DNA from: Rhynchospora pubera
Taxonomy: Eukaryota > Streptophyta > Magnoliopsida > Poales > Cyperaceae
Assembly (NCBI GenBank): GCA_028095005.1
Contig: CM051462.1
Coordinates: forward strand, 123,866,752 to 123,930,751
Length of the DNA: 64,000 nt
Direction of reading: 5' to 3'
Shown: positions 37,301-50,243 of the stretch, piece after piece
Numbering within the stretch: the stretch's first letter is position 1
Layout: each line of letters opens with the position of its first letter
Translations under genes and position numbers: made by a program
Notes under the pieces: model-generated
What the model saw: only the letters and a program-made list of their open reading frames with translations
Databases searched by the model: none
What the model was told of the DNA's origin: nothing

Positions 37301-39033
37301 GATCACAAGGAAGTACTTTTTGATGATGGGAATAATAGCATTACAATTGTATTAGCTTTTGAGGGAAAACTAATTAAAAGAAACCGAATATGACACCAGA
37401 TATCTTAGTACATGCATGACGCATGCATTCATGAAATTAAAGTTTGTTAGCTCGGTCAAAGATTCAAAAGTATAATTTTAATCATGCTAATGTTCAATGT
37501 TGATAATAGCCGCATGTCAAACCTCTCCCACCAATTAAGTTCGGATAAGTATTGGTTACGAAGCGTCATTCTACTCTATTAATTAAATTAATTAGTAGGT
37601 TTTAGTTGGTAATACTGATTTGAAACTTTGCTCCTCCAAACAAAGGTAGCAAATTTAGAAATCAAGTTATTCTCGGTGCTCAAATTAGGAGAAGCAAGAC
37701 ATCGGAAGGTACGATCACTACGGAAGAATTTAAGTATTAGTTGTATTTGATTTAATAACTAAATAATATTTTCGAGTAAAGATGTAAGCTCAAAATTCGA
37801 TTAAAAGATCTCTGATGCATATTCAAAGTAGTATAATTTAACTCTTTATTAAACAAGTTGATATAAGTTAAGATGCTTTTAGTTTATAGTTGATAATGAT
37901 ATTATTGAATTCTCTGCTGCATTGTATCACTATGACATATTCTTATATGACTAATATTTGCGCTGAGCCTGAGATAGAACGGGCATGGAAATACAATGCC
38001 TTGCTCTCGATCAGATTGAAATAGCCGCTCACAATCTTTCCTTCATAGCCTAAACGAGCAATTTTTTTCATTCCCATCCCTATCTATAATTTTTATTGCT
38101 AAAACGTTGTGTGCAGGGGCGGATATAGGCCGGGGCAGGCATAGGCCTGGCCTACGCAGCGAAAAAAATTTTAAGTGTTAAAATATTTAAAATACAGTGA
38201 TAATTGGGTTATCTAATGTAATTGGTCTACTTTAATACTGAAATTTCAAATTATTAATATCTAATTGAAGTCCACCTCGACAACTCGGCCTACCCTATCC
38301 TCCAATCCTAGCTCCGCCCCCTGGTCGTGTGTTCCTCTTCCTCATCTTATTCTAAGATTTCTTAAAAGTTATCTTTTGCATAAATGAAAACATTTTGAGT
38401 AATCGGCCTAACAATTGAATTTATATATCAAAATGCAAAATTCAATGCCGGTTACAAATTCCCACAACATCTGTATCGCATTGTTATTTCAAAATAATCA
38501 AATTCAAACAAAAATCTAGACTTTTGATTTTGATTTTTTTCACAGAAAAATTATACACATAATGAATGTGAATGCAGATCGAAGAAAGGAAAGAAAAGGA
38601 AATGAAGTTATTTATCACATTTCAGAAACTTATAATTTTTATACACACGCATCATTTAATTTGAAAAAAAAAATAATATCCATATATTAAATTTGCCATT
38701 TAAATTTGAAATTTTAAATACTAATGTCAGAGACAGGACCAGCAATCAGCGAGAAAAAAAATTATAGCACTAGAACCATATCGCTAATGAGCACAATTTA
38801 ATCAGCATTACGGAATTCCAATCAACATTACAAAAGTACTATAGCAAAATAGAATGGATGAACTCTTCTAATTGTGCATTGGATATCAACGGTTTTTCTC
38901 TCTCAGAATTATTTTTTCCTTTTCCTGTTCCCTCCTGTAACCTCAATGAAAACACTTTACTCGACATGGTTCGTTGGATGCTAAGAAAAGCACAAAGTTC
39001 ATTCTCTACTTTGTATCAATGTTGCGTACCTAC
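37301..39033. other. Spacer without a gene
   Basis: AT-rich DNA with one hAT-type MITE (38114-38323). No coding signal beyond short chance frames. Confidence 0.5.
38114..38323. mobile_element. hAT-type MITE, 210 bp
   Basis: Termini are CAGGGGCGGATATAGGCC and CTAGCTCCGCCCCCTG. The flanks GTTGTGTG (38106-38113) and GTCGTGTG (38324-38331) match at 7 of 8 bases. The CAGGGGCGGA end and the 8-bp duplication are typical of plant hAT MITEs. Confidence 0.8.
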
Positions 39034-39190
39034 GGGTGCGTTTGGATCGTTGGAAGAAAGAAGAAGAAGGAAGAAGAAGAAGAAAAAAAATTATAAATAA
39101 TTCAAACTCTTCACAAAGTTACACACTTCCCAATACTTCTTCCCACTTCTTCCCTTCTTCCCTTCTTCCCACACCTATCCAAACGCACCC
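39034..39190. mobile_element. Tourist-like MITE, 157 bp
   Basis: Termini are GGGTGCGTTTGGATC and TATCCAAACGCACCC, with target duplication TAC (39031-39033, 39191-39193). Same family as 8050, 49119 and 58831. Confidence 0.9.
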
Positions 39191-40566
39191 TACGAAAGGC
39201 AGAGGGCATAAGAGTAAATAAAAAAAATGCAAAGCCTCAAAAGTACTGAAGTAGGGATACTGTAAGAAAGCCGATCCCGGTGGACCCGCGATGACAAAAA
39301 TTCAAGATCTTAATGGTCCAGACATTCCTTTTCTTTTTTTTTTTTTTTCTGATTCTTCTTTCCTTACTTTAGAGTTTAGACCATTATATGTTTCCCTGCT
39401 GCCTTTGTTAGTTCTACCAATTTCCAGAAATTTTCACGTGAATAGTTAAAGATTGAAGACTTACTTAACATTGATTTAATTTGCGTCAGTTTTATTATTG
39501 GTTGCAAATAGTATCAGGCGGGGTTAGCATAAGTTCGACCTGAGACAAAGGGATATTTTCAAGTTATATGTAGTTGCTTCTAAGTTCTAATACAACTCGT
39601 GAATGAAATTTAAAGTCCTAATATACCACAGAAAAGATGTTATATAGGATATTTTATAATGAGTACTATACATTATCCCTGAGTCCTTAATATCCCCCAA
39701 CGGTTTTTGACCAACTTCATTAAAAAAAAAAAAGCTGAATATGTGTGCATTAATTCGATAACTAATTGTGCAAGTCAAAGGTACGATTTAAAATTTGAAA
39801 TATTAAGACCACCAATAAGTATTAAAAGACTATTTTAACTTATTTAAAATCCCATAATAATTGTCAACAATTATGTCTTAATAAAAATAAGCAATATGCG
39901 ACAAATATACATCAAGATAATGGATAAGTTTGTATCCGCACAACGACTGTGCTTTTTATGATACATGAAAAAATTGATGGGGTCATGGGGATATTTTGGG
40001 TGTGAGTGTGATTCTACAAAAGGTGGTCATTGGGCCTATTTTGAGAAATGCCAGCCCATAAAGAAGGAAAAAAAGAGACGATAAACATATACTAGCATAT
40101 TGACGTATACCATAGTATATCAAAATCACTGTTCGAGCTTTCCGTTTCTAACGTAACTTTCAATGAATTAACTAGACGAGAACCATCTGTTACAATATAT
40201 AATTCTGGAAACAGAATTTCATAAAGGAAACCAAAATAAGAGAGAAAAAAATTAAATACTACACATCCAAGATATGCACTTCGAATCTACGTAACGAAGT
40301 GAATCAGCTAAAATATGCACAAGCATTACAAATGACACAAGTAATCTGCCATTATGCACTATTGTAGTGCCAAAACCAAAGCGACCCACATCTGCAGAAG
40401 ATATAATAAGAAAAAATAAGATCACAGAATCAATTGAGAATTTTATTTGAATCTTCAAACTACAATTAATTTTTAATTGTGATTGAGACAGCAAATAGAC
40501 AACACATATTTCAAACCAAGCATAAGCTTGCTTATAATTTAAAAGTACCTTCTTTCTTAATAACAA
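39191..40566. other. Spacer and 3' flank of the SPOC gene
   Basis: Up to about 40200 this is AT-rich spacer with no recognised feature. 40250-40566 is probably 3' UTR of the minus-strand RRM/SPOC gene. Confidence 0.45.
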
Positions 40567-43500
40567 CTACTGCCTGTTAGTATTAGCACTTGCTTGTTGC
40601 TGCATCTGCTGTAGCAGAACTGCGGCTAGCTGCATAGTTGCTTCCAGTCGCTTTTGCTTATCAGGTTCGGCTGCATTCTCGGTCTCTACTCCACCAGCAC
40701 CACCTCCCACTTGTTGCTGTTGTTGCACATGCACCGCCGAAGGTACACTTGTGATGCCCTGGCCAACTTGTGGGGCCCACATGCCAGTTGGTACAGTGGG
40801 AGTTTGCGGAGTGTATGAAGGGAAGGGTATGCTATTCACAATTGGATTCACATTTGTGTTTGGATTCGGGTTCTGGAAGGGTATGCTATTCACAATTGGA
40901 TTCACGTTTGTGTTTGGATTCGGGTTCTGGTTCTGGTTCTGGTTCGGGTTCGGGTTCGGGTTTGGGTTTTGAAATTGTTCTGTTGTAACCTGTTCGTAAC
41001 TAGGGTAGTTTGCACCATATTGGTATGGTATTGGTACTGCCTGTGAGATCAAAGGAGGGGCCACAGCCCTAGGAGGAGGCGGCCCTTGAGGAAGGGGAGG
41101 AGGTGCTGTTACATAATTTGAGGTCAATTCTGGTCTAAGCTGAAATTGTCCTGACAAATTATTATTCTGGAAGGGATCATAACCTACATTAAAAGATTGA
41201 TGAGGTTGTTGCCAATTTGGGTTAGATGGAGGCTGAATTGGAAAACCCGGAGTACCAGTTTCTGAATTCTGTTGCTGGTTCAGGTTAGGAGGTGGTGGAT
41301 ATTGAAAACTAGCAGAACCTAGCTCTGAATTCTGTTGTTGGTTCAGGTTAGGAGGTGGTGGATATTGAAAACTAGCAGAACCTTGCTCTGAATTCTGTTG
41401 TTGGTTCAGGTTAGGAGGTAGTGGATATTGAAAACTAGCAGAACCTTGCTCTGAATTCTGTTGCTGGAGCAGATTAGGAGGCGAAGGGCGTGGAAAACCC
41501 ATAGGACCTTGTTCAAAGTTCTGTTGCTGGAACAAGTTAGGTGTGAACTGGTGTGCAAAGCCTGAATTATCTATTTCGTGAACCTTTTGCTGAACTGGAT
41601 TAGGAGGCAAGGGTGCTGACCCTGAAGCTAGTGTGTGAATGCCAGGCTGCTGACTTTCATGCTGGATTGGGTTAAGAGGTGGCAGAGGTGCAAAACCTAC
41701 AGCACCAGAACTATGGCTCTGCTGCTGAATTGGCTTTGGAGGCAAATGTTGGGGTGTAAAACCAGTACTGAAGTTGCCCGGAGTTAAGTTACCAGAAGAT
41801 GGTCCAACATGCCTACGGAAGTCAGGTGAATCATGCACTTTAAAAACTGAGGTCTCTTCAATTCTTTGTCCGGGATTGGATATAGGCTGGTCAAAAGTCA
41901 GACCCGGATCTGAATCTGCGTTCATTTGATGATTAAATCTGAGAATCAAGCCAGAAATACTAAGTTTTCCAGGTACTTTAAGTACCTTCTCAGTGAATTC
42001 GGAGGGCGGTACGAGAAAAAGGGAAATTTTTTCTTCCAACTTTGCCACTGCCACACGTTGTTTCTCACTTAGGTAATGCATGAAATCATTGTAGGAAGCA
42101 ATGTCAGAGTCAGATCCAGGCACAAAGAACACAACCCATGATGCAGCAGCCTGGTAGTAGTGCCTGGACAACATCTCCAGGTTTGTTCTAGCAGAGCAAT
42201 TCAGGATCTCTGGTCTGGAGTAATTTGGAAATGAATAACAATAAGCAAATTGATTAGCCACTTAATGAGTATGCACAGCTTCTTTTAGCCATTCATCCAT
42301 GTATGTCATTAAAACCTTTGTTTGTCATTCTTTTGACACCTTATTGTCGACTTTTGTGAGGCAAGTGCAATTGTCTTTTTCTACCTTCCCTAGGGATTTT
42401 CTTTTTGTACTCGACAGAAAATAATATGTGGTCCAGACATAAAAGACTACAGCGACCTCTTCTTACATTTATACTTCTTATGACCCTTAAAAAATTTTTT
42501 AGAAGAGGTGCATGAATGTACTTTATGCAGAAATTTTAAAGAGATTCCACAATTCCATAAATTGGACATGATTTTCAAATCAAAACAAAATCTCTACAAC
42601 CATGAGACCTGGGATATATCAATCTACACTTAAAACACACCAGCATACTTTTACATAATTATCAATTCCCAATTACTTCCAAAAACAGGATGAGAAAAAC
42701 ATAGGGTTTTCAGCTTTCTGTGAAAAAACTGAGATGAAATGTAATTTCCAACTTGTATAGAGGCACATGACATAATTATCATTTATATTCTCTGATAATT
42801 TGCTTTTACAGACGAAGTTTGAAGGATTCAGGAGCACAGACCTAAATGTCAATAGACTCAATTTGAATTAAAATAATTAAAATGAGTCAATATTTTACTT
42901 ACAGCATAAAATCTAGTGTTTTGCCTACTGGGAAGCACTGGGCTCGACAGACAGTTGTACCACCCTTTGCTATTACCCCTTCCCACTTCCAAACTTCTTT
43001 CATCATAGGCCTGTTAGAATTTGAACCCACTGACTTACCCATGTTTACATCAGGTACCTCTCCTCGGCTGGGGCCTGCCCAGGCCCCAGCAAAACCTCCA
43101 TTATATGGTGAGAGTCGAGTTGTCCTCCCTGGCAACAGCTCATTAAATGGGTACTCAGGCAACTCGTTTTCCATGTCTCCAATTGGGTCGGGCGAAACAC
43201 GCATTCTCTTGTGTAATGGGTAGTGGTCATCAGATTCTGGGCCCCACCTACGGTCCGCGGGTGGTGGCAAAGTGTGGAGTTCATCAGGATATGGACCCCG
43301 CCTCCTCTCATAAGGAGGTGGTTGTAAAGGGTATGAATCGTCAGAATATGGGACCCGCCTCCTCTCAAAAGGAGGTGGCAAAGGGTATGGCTCGTCATAA
43401 ACAGACCCATGCCTCCTCTCAAATGGCGGTTTGTTGTAGCGCTCATCAAAAGGGCTATATCTGCTTCCTCTCCTTATAGGGTCAAGGTTTGACCGGTCAG

Positions 43501-46500
43501 AGGTTGTCCCAAGGACTGGTGACATGGGGCGTGAGGGGAAGTCTCTTCTATGTCCCTCGAAATCAGGGCTACGGTCATGACGACGAGGTGGCGATCTCCT
43601 TGCAGCTCCATTTAATGCAGCTTCATTTAATGCAGTGTCACTCCTTGCAAAGGAAATGTGAACCCTGGGATTGTTGAACAGCTTCCCATTTAGGGCTTCT
43701 CTGGCACGTGAAGCTGAAGTAATATCACGATAGTGTACAAAGGCATAGCTGCGCCCAGGAAAGGTGGCAATTCTAACAATCTCCCCAAAAGGTGAAAATA
43801 CTGTCCTGAGGGCAGTTTCATCAACATTCAGGGTTGCTGGAAAGCCGATCCATAGGATGTCACTTGGCTCCATGTCCTGTAATTCAAATTAAATATAGCG
43901 AAAGATCAAAAAGTAAACTCCAACAAAACACAACAGCAGGAGGTCAAAATCACCCCATCACATCATGGGGTGCAAGACGATAATGAAGTGATAAGTCGCA
44001 TCCACAGAAGTAAGAATTTATATCCTAGGCCTCAATTCAAAGATCCTGATAATCCTAGGCTACATTACCTTTGAAATGCTTACATTGGAAAAATAAATAG
44101 AAAAAAAACAGATGAATAAACTGAGCTCCATGCATGTTTGGAGGCTTTATGTTTTTTTCTTTGTACATTCATATTCAACCGCAAAAACAGACAACTGAAT
44201 TGAATTATATCAAACAAGCAAATAGTTCAAACAAACCAATTGACAGTAGCTTCATTCAACAAAAACCAACCACAGAGCAAATCGAAAGATGTCAATATAT
44301 CTATATCCATATCCATATCTATATCTATATCAGTACCAAACAGGAAATTGTAGCTACTATGTGAATAGTTTTAGCACATTGCTTTTATTCAAAAATAAAT
44401 AGCTTTAGCAATTTTAAATATTTGATGGCATTGTTTTATATTTTATAGACCATGACAGCATCTGCACGTACAGGTGAAAATACTGTTTTTCACCTTCATA
44501 TTCATATTTAAGTATCATATAACCTTAACCTTGAATTTCGTAGCAAGTTATTTCAAACTGTTAGATATTTCTACAGAAGTTGACCTCATCTTCTATTTAA
44601 AATCTATGCTTTAACATTCCTTCTAGGTGCCTTCCATAAACAGTATATTTGATTTATATATGGCCATAAGTACAATAAATGTGAACTTATAGTGGCTTCT
44701 GCACAAATTTTAAGTGTTCCTAAGACGCTTCAAAATATGAGGTTCACCCCAGCAAAACATGGGAAATACTACATGAATTCTTCATATCTATTTTCTATTA
44801 AGAAAAGCACATGCAAACAACGTTCTTTTGCTGAAGTCATTTATGTTGAGATAGACAGCACAAAATGAGGGTTTAGCTTGGGCATTTTTACAAGCAATGG
44901 AAAACTGGAAGGATGTAAATAAATGCTGAATGACTTCAGCAAAAGGGCACGGGATATGCTTCCCATGTCCTTTGGTGTACACTTCACTAGCTTCTGCAGG
45001 GGTATATTTTATTTATTTATTTTTAATTTTTTATTCTTTTTACAGTAAGACATGAATTTGTCCATTTCAAAATTTGACCATGCTAGATTAGAGTAATTAG
45101 AATTGCTTAGTACTGTACCAGTCTTGCTAGAAGTTCCAACAAGATACATCTGCTCTCTTTACTATTCATTATTGCAGTTGCACTTATTATATGTTTCTTC
45201 TTTATTTCTCATGAAATTTCTAGACTGATATTTAAGAAAGTTATTTCACCTCTCTGACAATTTTTGTTTTTTCCTTTAAGTTTATCCTTCCACAAGGCTT
45301 TAACTCGCACTGTGTTCGTTTCTTTGGATATAATCTTCCGACGTGATCTAAGTCCCGAGTCCTGACTCTTATATAGGAACTGGTAAGAACTGGTGGGATA
45401 AACTTGGATTTTGCTTCAGTCAACTACAGCAAAAGGTGCAGACTGCAGAGTCTTATGCCATACCAGTAAAACTTGGATACTGGTTTGACCAGAAATTTCA
45501 CCTTTTGTAATATTTAATTATTTTGTTTGGGCTTCTCAAGAGCTTAATTGTAAAATATGGTATATTCATGTTAAACTTAGGTATTTGGAAGATATAATCG
45601 ACCGTTATATGAGGCTGAAGTTATTAATTCAAGTGCAAGATTGAAGCAGTCAATTGCAGAATTGGTAAAACTTGAGCTGAACTGCAAATATATCGATGCA
45701 TGCCTGGCACCAGATAGAATTTCATCATACCAGCCAAAATTGGGATCCTTGATCACATCTTACAGCCATGTTGTAGAGTAATTGCACAATTCATATGCAG
45801 ATTCTCAAAGGGAAGAGACCAAATTGGAAGGCGTTTAAGTTCAGGGGTCTGAAATGAGAATCTTTAGATACTTCAAGAATATCAGTTATGTTATACAGCC
45901 AAAATACTTAGTTTTAATTGTAAAGCCAGAGCAGAATTATACAATTTCAGATCAAGTTTCTTAAATATACTTAATTAGGGATTGCAATGGGACATGGCAT
46001 GTGAAGTCACAAACAGATGTAGAATCTAATTGAAACACTCAAACACACAGGTTGAACACATTTCAACAAGGTCGGAATTGTTTGAGTTGATAATCACTGA
46101 GATGAGTACAGTTTAAACGCATTTCGACAAGGTGGAAATTTTTGAGTTGATAGTCACAAAAAAATGCATTGCTTACTTGGATTAAAATTGTTGCAAACCA
46201 AGCAAGAAATACTGTAGAGATCATATCATGTACCTTACATATCTTGATTCTAAAACTGAAGCCAGTAAAACTGTCAAGGACCAAACTGAGGATCCTGTCA
46301 TTAGATGGGAGTTGTGCTGCCACAAATTGTTTTTACTTATAAGATAAATTACTAATAATGGAAGCCTTGTTGAGTACTGTAACAGGATATTTCAAAAGTT
46401 CAGGCGCCACAACCAAAATGATGATTTTGCGAAGTTAAATTTTCATCAGCCAAGCTGACTTTGATAACAGATCTAAAGAAAAAGTATAATCTGCTATAAT

Positions 46501-47840
46501 AGCACCCCTCTTATACTGATGACCTCCATGCAGATTTTTGGATTCAGTCTTGTTAAATCATAATCGGCAATTTTGATGCTGACACAATTTAGATTTTAGA
46601 CAGCACTTATGAACTTCATTCTAAGAATTTTTAACCCCAATTGCCGATAACTAAAAGAGTATCTTTCCGTAGTAGATTTGCCGTGCACGAAGAAACATAA
46701 ATTTTACATTCTTTAAGCTCTCACATGGAATCTGTAAAACCTGGAATCTCTAATAGAGCAATTGTAGAGACTTTCGTATTTTGGACACATTATCTGAACA
46801 AGTGCATGATCACTATTAAATTCGTTGCTGCATTAACAGGGCTGATATGATATGCGCCCTAGTGCCGATAAACCCTACTATAGAACATGACCTATGCTTA
46901 ATCATCAGGCTTGAATTGCAGGCGATCATATCAGCTATTTTTTTAGTATATAATTTTTAAGCTCAAATTTGATTCTCTCCCAGCAATGATCAGCTTTTCT
47001 GTTACTAAACATTAAAATTAGAAATGAGGTGGAGGGCTGAGGACAAAAAGATATCAATTTCTTTTAGCAACTAGCCCCTTTTCAATATTAGATTTTAACC
47101 CGTCTGTGACATCAGCTCTTGAATCAACAAGTTTGGGTAAGCAATTTTCACAATTCCACTGCCCTCGTCCTATCAGTTGAATTAGTGATCTGTATGTTCT
47201 GTTTGCTGGTGTCACATGAAATATTGTAAATCCTGATTCTTTGGCATTCTCCCTAATAATTTTGACACTTCAAAAACTTCTTCAAGCAAGTAAATGACCA
47301 AAATATTGGAAAACTGAACTCAGTGAGCAACATTTTAACAGTACATAAGATGGGCATTTTGAAACTAACCCCCTTGGAAAATTCAATTTTAACGGGGCAC
47401 CCTTCGATGCGGATCCCCTGCAGAGCTCGCAGTGCCTTAACAGCAGAATCCTCCTTCAAATAATTCACAAATGCATAGCTTCGACCTGGCAAGTGGTTTA
47501 TGCTCTCCACATCTCCAAACCTCAGGAACTCCTCAAAGAGGATTTTCTCACTGACAGTCGGAGCCAGGTTGCCAACCCAGAGGTGCCTTGAGGGACGAGG
47601 GGACGTGCTGCCACCTGAGGGATGGTGTGGTTCAGGCTTACGTAAGTGTGCAGGTTCTGGCCGCAAACGACTGCCCCCGCCTCTGTCTCTGCTCCGGTCC
47701 CGTTCTCGTTCCCGATCATGGTACCGATCCCGATCCCGATCCCAGTACCGATCCCGGTCCCGGTCCCGATCCCGATCCCAACCGCGGTCCCTATCCCAGT
47801 CCTGACCGCGGTCCCTATCCCGACCACGGTCTCTTCCCAT
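40567..47840 (-). CDS. RRM-RRM-SPOC RNA-binding protein, FPA-like
   Basis: Exons are 47840-47370, 43876-42903 and 42214-40567, giving 1030 residues; phases agree. Order: an Arg/Asp-rich N-terminus (1-55), RRM1 (RNP2 LWVGNL at 87-92, RNP1 GRSYAFVNY), RRM2 (ILWIGF...GRSYAFVHY, about 164-235), a linker with four FERR-type repeats, a SPOC domain (WKWEGVIAKGG from about 453 to about 580), and a long Pro/Gln/Asn-rich tail with 21-residue repeats. Two RRMs plus SPOC match the Arabidopsis At4g12640 type more than FPA itself, which has three RRMs. FPA controls poly(A) site choice and flowering; a similar nuclear role is inferred. The start ATG lies directly after an acceptor-like TTGCAG, so a 5' UTR intron is likely. 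The 3.5-kb intron 1 could hide a small linker exon. Confidence 0.88.
40830..40972. repeat. Coding minisatellite (Asn-Pro tail of the SPOC gene)
   Basis: Two units of 57 bp containing TATGCTATTCACAATTGGAT are followed by hexamer repeats of GGTTCT/GGTTCG. On the coding strand they encode NTNVNPIVNSIPF repeats and (NP/NQ)n. Confidence 0.85.
41264..41515. repeat. Coding minisatellite, period 63 bp
   Basis: GAATTCTGTTG(C/T)TGG recurs at 41264, 41327, 41390 and 41453. It encodes 21-residue units of the type NLNQQQNSEQGSASFQYPPP in the C-terminal tail of the SPOC protein. Confidence 0.9.
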
Positions 47841-49118
47841 CTGCAAGTTGGCAAGTTCAAATAGAAATAGATGTTTAGTTCATTTCATTTAACACAGCCT
47901 GCAGTGTTTTGCTATCTTAATTGTAAAAATAGATCACTCAATCAGTCAAGTTTATGCATTGTTTCATTTGAAGCACAACAAACACACAAAATTATCAGGA
48001 AACGAATGTCGCTTGCTTCAGCCTGATTACGCGATGAGTGCAAATCACACGCTCGAACAAGAACCATTGAAACTTAATCAAATCACAGAAAGAGAAAGAG
48101 GAGGAGAGAAAGAGAGCGAAGTGCTGACCATAGTATGAGGTTAGGGTTCCTTTAAGCGGCGAGAGGAGAGGAGAGCAGGAAGGAACGGAGATAGGTTAGG
48201 GTTTTGCGACAGTCTGTCTGAGACGATGAGAGGAATGGAGAGGAGTGATATGCATTCGTTCAAGGTGCGATTACGATAAAGTGGCGCCGATAGTTTGCAT
48301 TTTCTTTTTCTCTTTGATTCGTGTAAAATGACAGCGAAGCCGAACAAGAATATTGTTTCGCGCAAATGTTGTAATACTAATATCTCGTGGACGTGGATAG
48401 AAACGAGAAGATGAGGTGTCTCAAGTCTCAACTGCTTAGGCCGGCTCCTCAATTCAAAGGGATCAAGGCTTGTTTAATTGGGCATTTGGGCATTTGGGTA
48501 TTTGGGCATTTGGATTTTGGGCTGGGATGTTACTTCGGACCCGGATCCTCTGGTCGTTTTTATAAAATGGCCAGCAGTCGGTTTTCGATCTGATTTTAAC
48601 GGTTAAAGTTTTTCGAACCTATCAATCTGATATTATTCACGAAACATCTATTAACCGTTGAGATTAAATCGGATGGCTCAGATCGAAAAATGACTCATTC
48701 CGTGTTACTTCAGTCTTATACCCTTTTAAGCTACGGCCTAGTACGGTCAGGACTCAGGAGCCGCACGCACGGTGTACCCTTTTTTCTTTGTATGAAAATT
48801 GAAAGGTAAAAGAATTTTTGTGAAGAGGCTTCATTACATAAAAGATGAGATTCAAATTTTCTAAGCTTTAAATATTATAATTTAATAATAAAGTTCCATG
48901 TTCCGTCAGACGAGAACGAGATCGTATTTTTCTACTCAACAAATGTTATGTTATCGTTGGTCACTAGAGATTTACTGGTTAGTGGTTACGCAAACCATTG
49001 TTTTTGCTTGCAAATTGCAATTTGCATTTTGCAAGTCTCTTGTTACAGTGATTGCTAACGTCGTGTGACCTCACAAAGTCACAATACTCAAAGAGGCGCA
49101 CAGAATAATGGGCACTTT
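47841..49118. other. 5' region of the SPOC gene and spacer
   Basis: 47841-48460 is the likely 5' UTR, its intron and promoter. 48536-48700 is an imperfect hairpin (TCGATCTGATTTTAACGGTT against AACCGTTGAGATTAAATCGG) preceded by a TCCTCTGG motif, as at 34778 and in the Mutator-like ends. The rest shows no gene. Confidence 0.45.
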
Positions 49119-49275
49119 GGGTGCGTTTGGATAGGTGTGGGAAGAAGGGAAGAAGGGAAGAAGTGGGAAGAAGTATTGGGAAATGTGTAACTTTGTGAAG
49201 AGTTTGGATTGTTTATAATTTTTTTTCTTCCCATCTTCCTTCTTCCTCTTCTTCTTCTCTCATCCAAACGCACCC
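49119..49275. mobile_element. Tourist-like MITE, 157 bp
   Basis: Termini are GGGTGCGTTTGGATAGG and CATCCAAACGCACCC, with target duplication TTT (49116-49118, 49276-49278). It is in reverse orientation relative to 8050 and 39034. Confidence 0.9.
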
Positions 49276-49342
49276 TTTGTTCATAATTCAGGACCCGCTT
49301 CTCTTTTCGGCAGTTGTGGTTCTTAGTCCACTAGTACCTTTT

Positions 49343-49367
49343 CTATATATATATATATATATATATA
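49343..49367. repeat. (TA)n microsatellite
   Basis: A TA repeat directly abuts the left end of the first fold-back element. Confidence 0.85.
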
Positions 49368-49772
49368 GAGTTTAGCTATGGTGAGATGCATCACAAAAGA
49401 TATTCCGTGAGATGCGCTCAAAACTTATGATACTGGTTCAAAATGACCGATCCAAACCATCTAATATGATCTCTCTATTGAAATCTCCATACATACTAAA
49501 TTTTACATTTTTTTCAAAATTTTTAAGTATTTTTTTGAAATTTTAGAAAATCGTTAATCTAATTAGTTCTGTACCATTCAAAAATTGCCATTTTTTAAAA
49601 TTTGAAAAAATTACTTAAAAATTCTGAAAAAATATAAATTTTGGTCTGCAAGAAGATTTCAATAGCGAGATCATATTGCACGGTTTGGATCGATCATTTT
49701 GAACCAGATTCATGAGTTTTGATCGCATCTCACGGAAGGTTTTTTGTGATGCATCTCACCACAGCTAAACTC
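49368..49772. mobile_element. Fold-back element 1 of 3 (405 bp)
   Basis: Ends are GAGTTTAGCTATGGTGAGAT and its reverse complement with two mismatches. The two halves are complementary over most of their length. The tip motif after GTGAG is ATGCATCAC. Confidence 0.85.
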
Positions 49773-49790
49773 TCTCTCTATATATATATA

Positions 49791-50191
49791 GAGTTTAGCT
49801 ACGGTGAGTCGCGACTCACGGACCCTCCGGTGAGTCGCGACAAAAACTCCTAGATCTAGATCAAAATGACCGATCCAAACCGTCCAATATGATGTTCCTA
49901 TTGAAATCTCCTTGTAGACCAAATTTTTCATTTTTTCGAAATTTTTAAGTATTTTTTTGAAATTTTAGAAAATCGTTAATCTAATTGGTTCTGAACCATT
50001 AAAAAACATCAGTTTTTAAAAATCCGAAAAAAATACTTAAAAATTTTGAAAAAATAAAAAATTTGGTTTGCACGGAGATTTCAATAGGGAGATCATGTTG
50101 GACGGTTTGGATCGGTCATTTTGATCTAGATCTAGGAGTTTTGGTCGCGACTCACCGGAGGGTCCGTGAGTCGCGACTCACCGTAGCTAAA

Positions 50192-50194
<3 letters not shown>
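49791..50194. mobile_element. Fold-back element 2 of 3 (404 bp)
   Basis: Ends are GAGTTTAGCTACGGTGAGTC and the exact reverse complement. The tip region reads GTGAGTCGCGACTCACGGAC. It is separated from element 1 by only 18 bp of CT/TA sequence. Confidence 0.85.

Positions 50195-50240
<46 letters not shown>
50195..50240. repeat. (TA)n microsatellite, 46 bp
   Basis: A perfect TA repeat separates fold-back elements 2 and 3. It is probably an expanded TA target. Confidence 0.95.

Positions 50241-50243
<3 letters not shown>

Noticed and set aside
40751..40988. Plus-strand frames with Gly-Phe or Ser-Gly repeats
   Set aside because: They are antisense readings of the Asn-Pro minisatellite in the SPOC gene.
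47500..47878. Plus-strand open frames of 70-100 codons rich in Ser/Arg or Pro
   Set aside because: They are shadows of the Arg/Asp repeat exon of the minus-strand SPOC gene.
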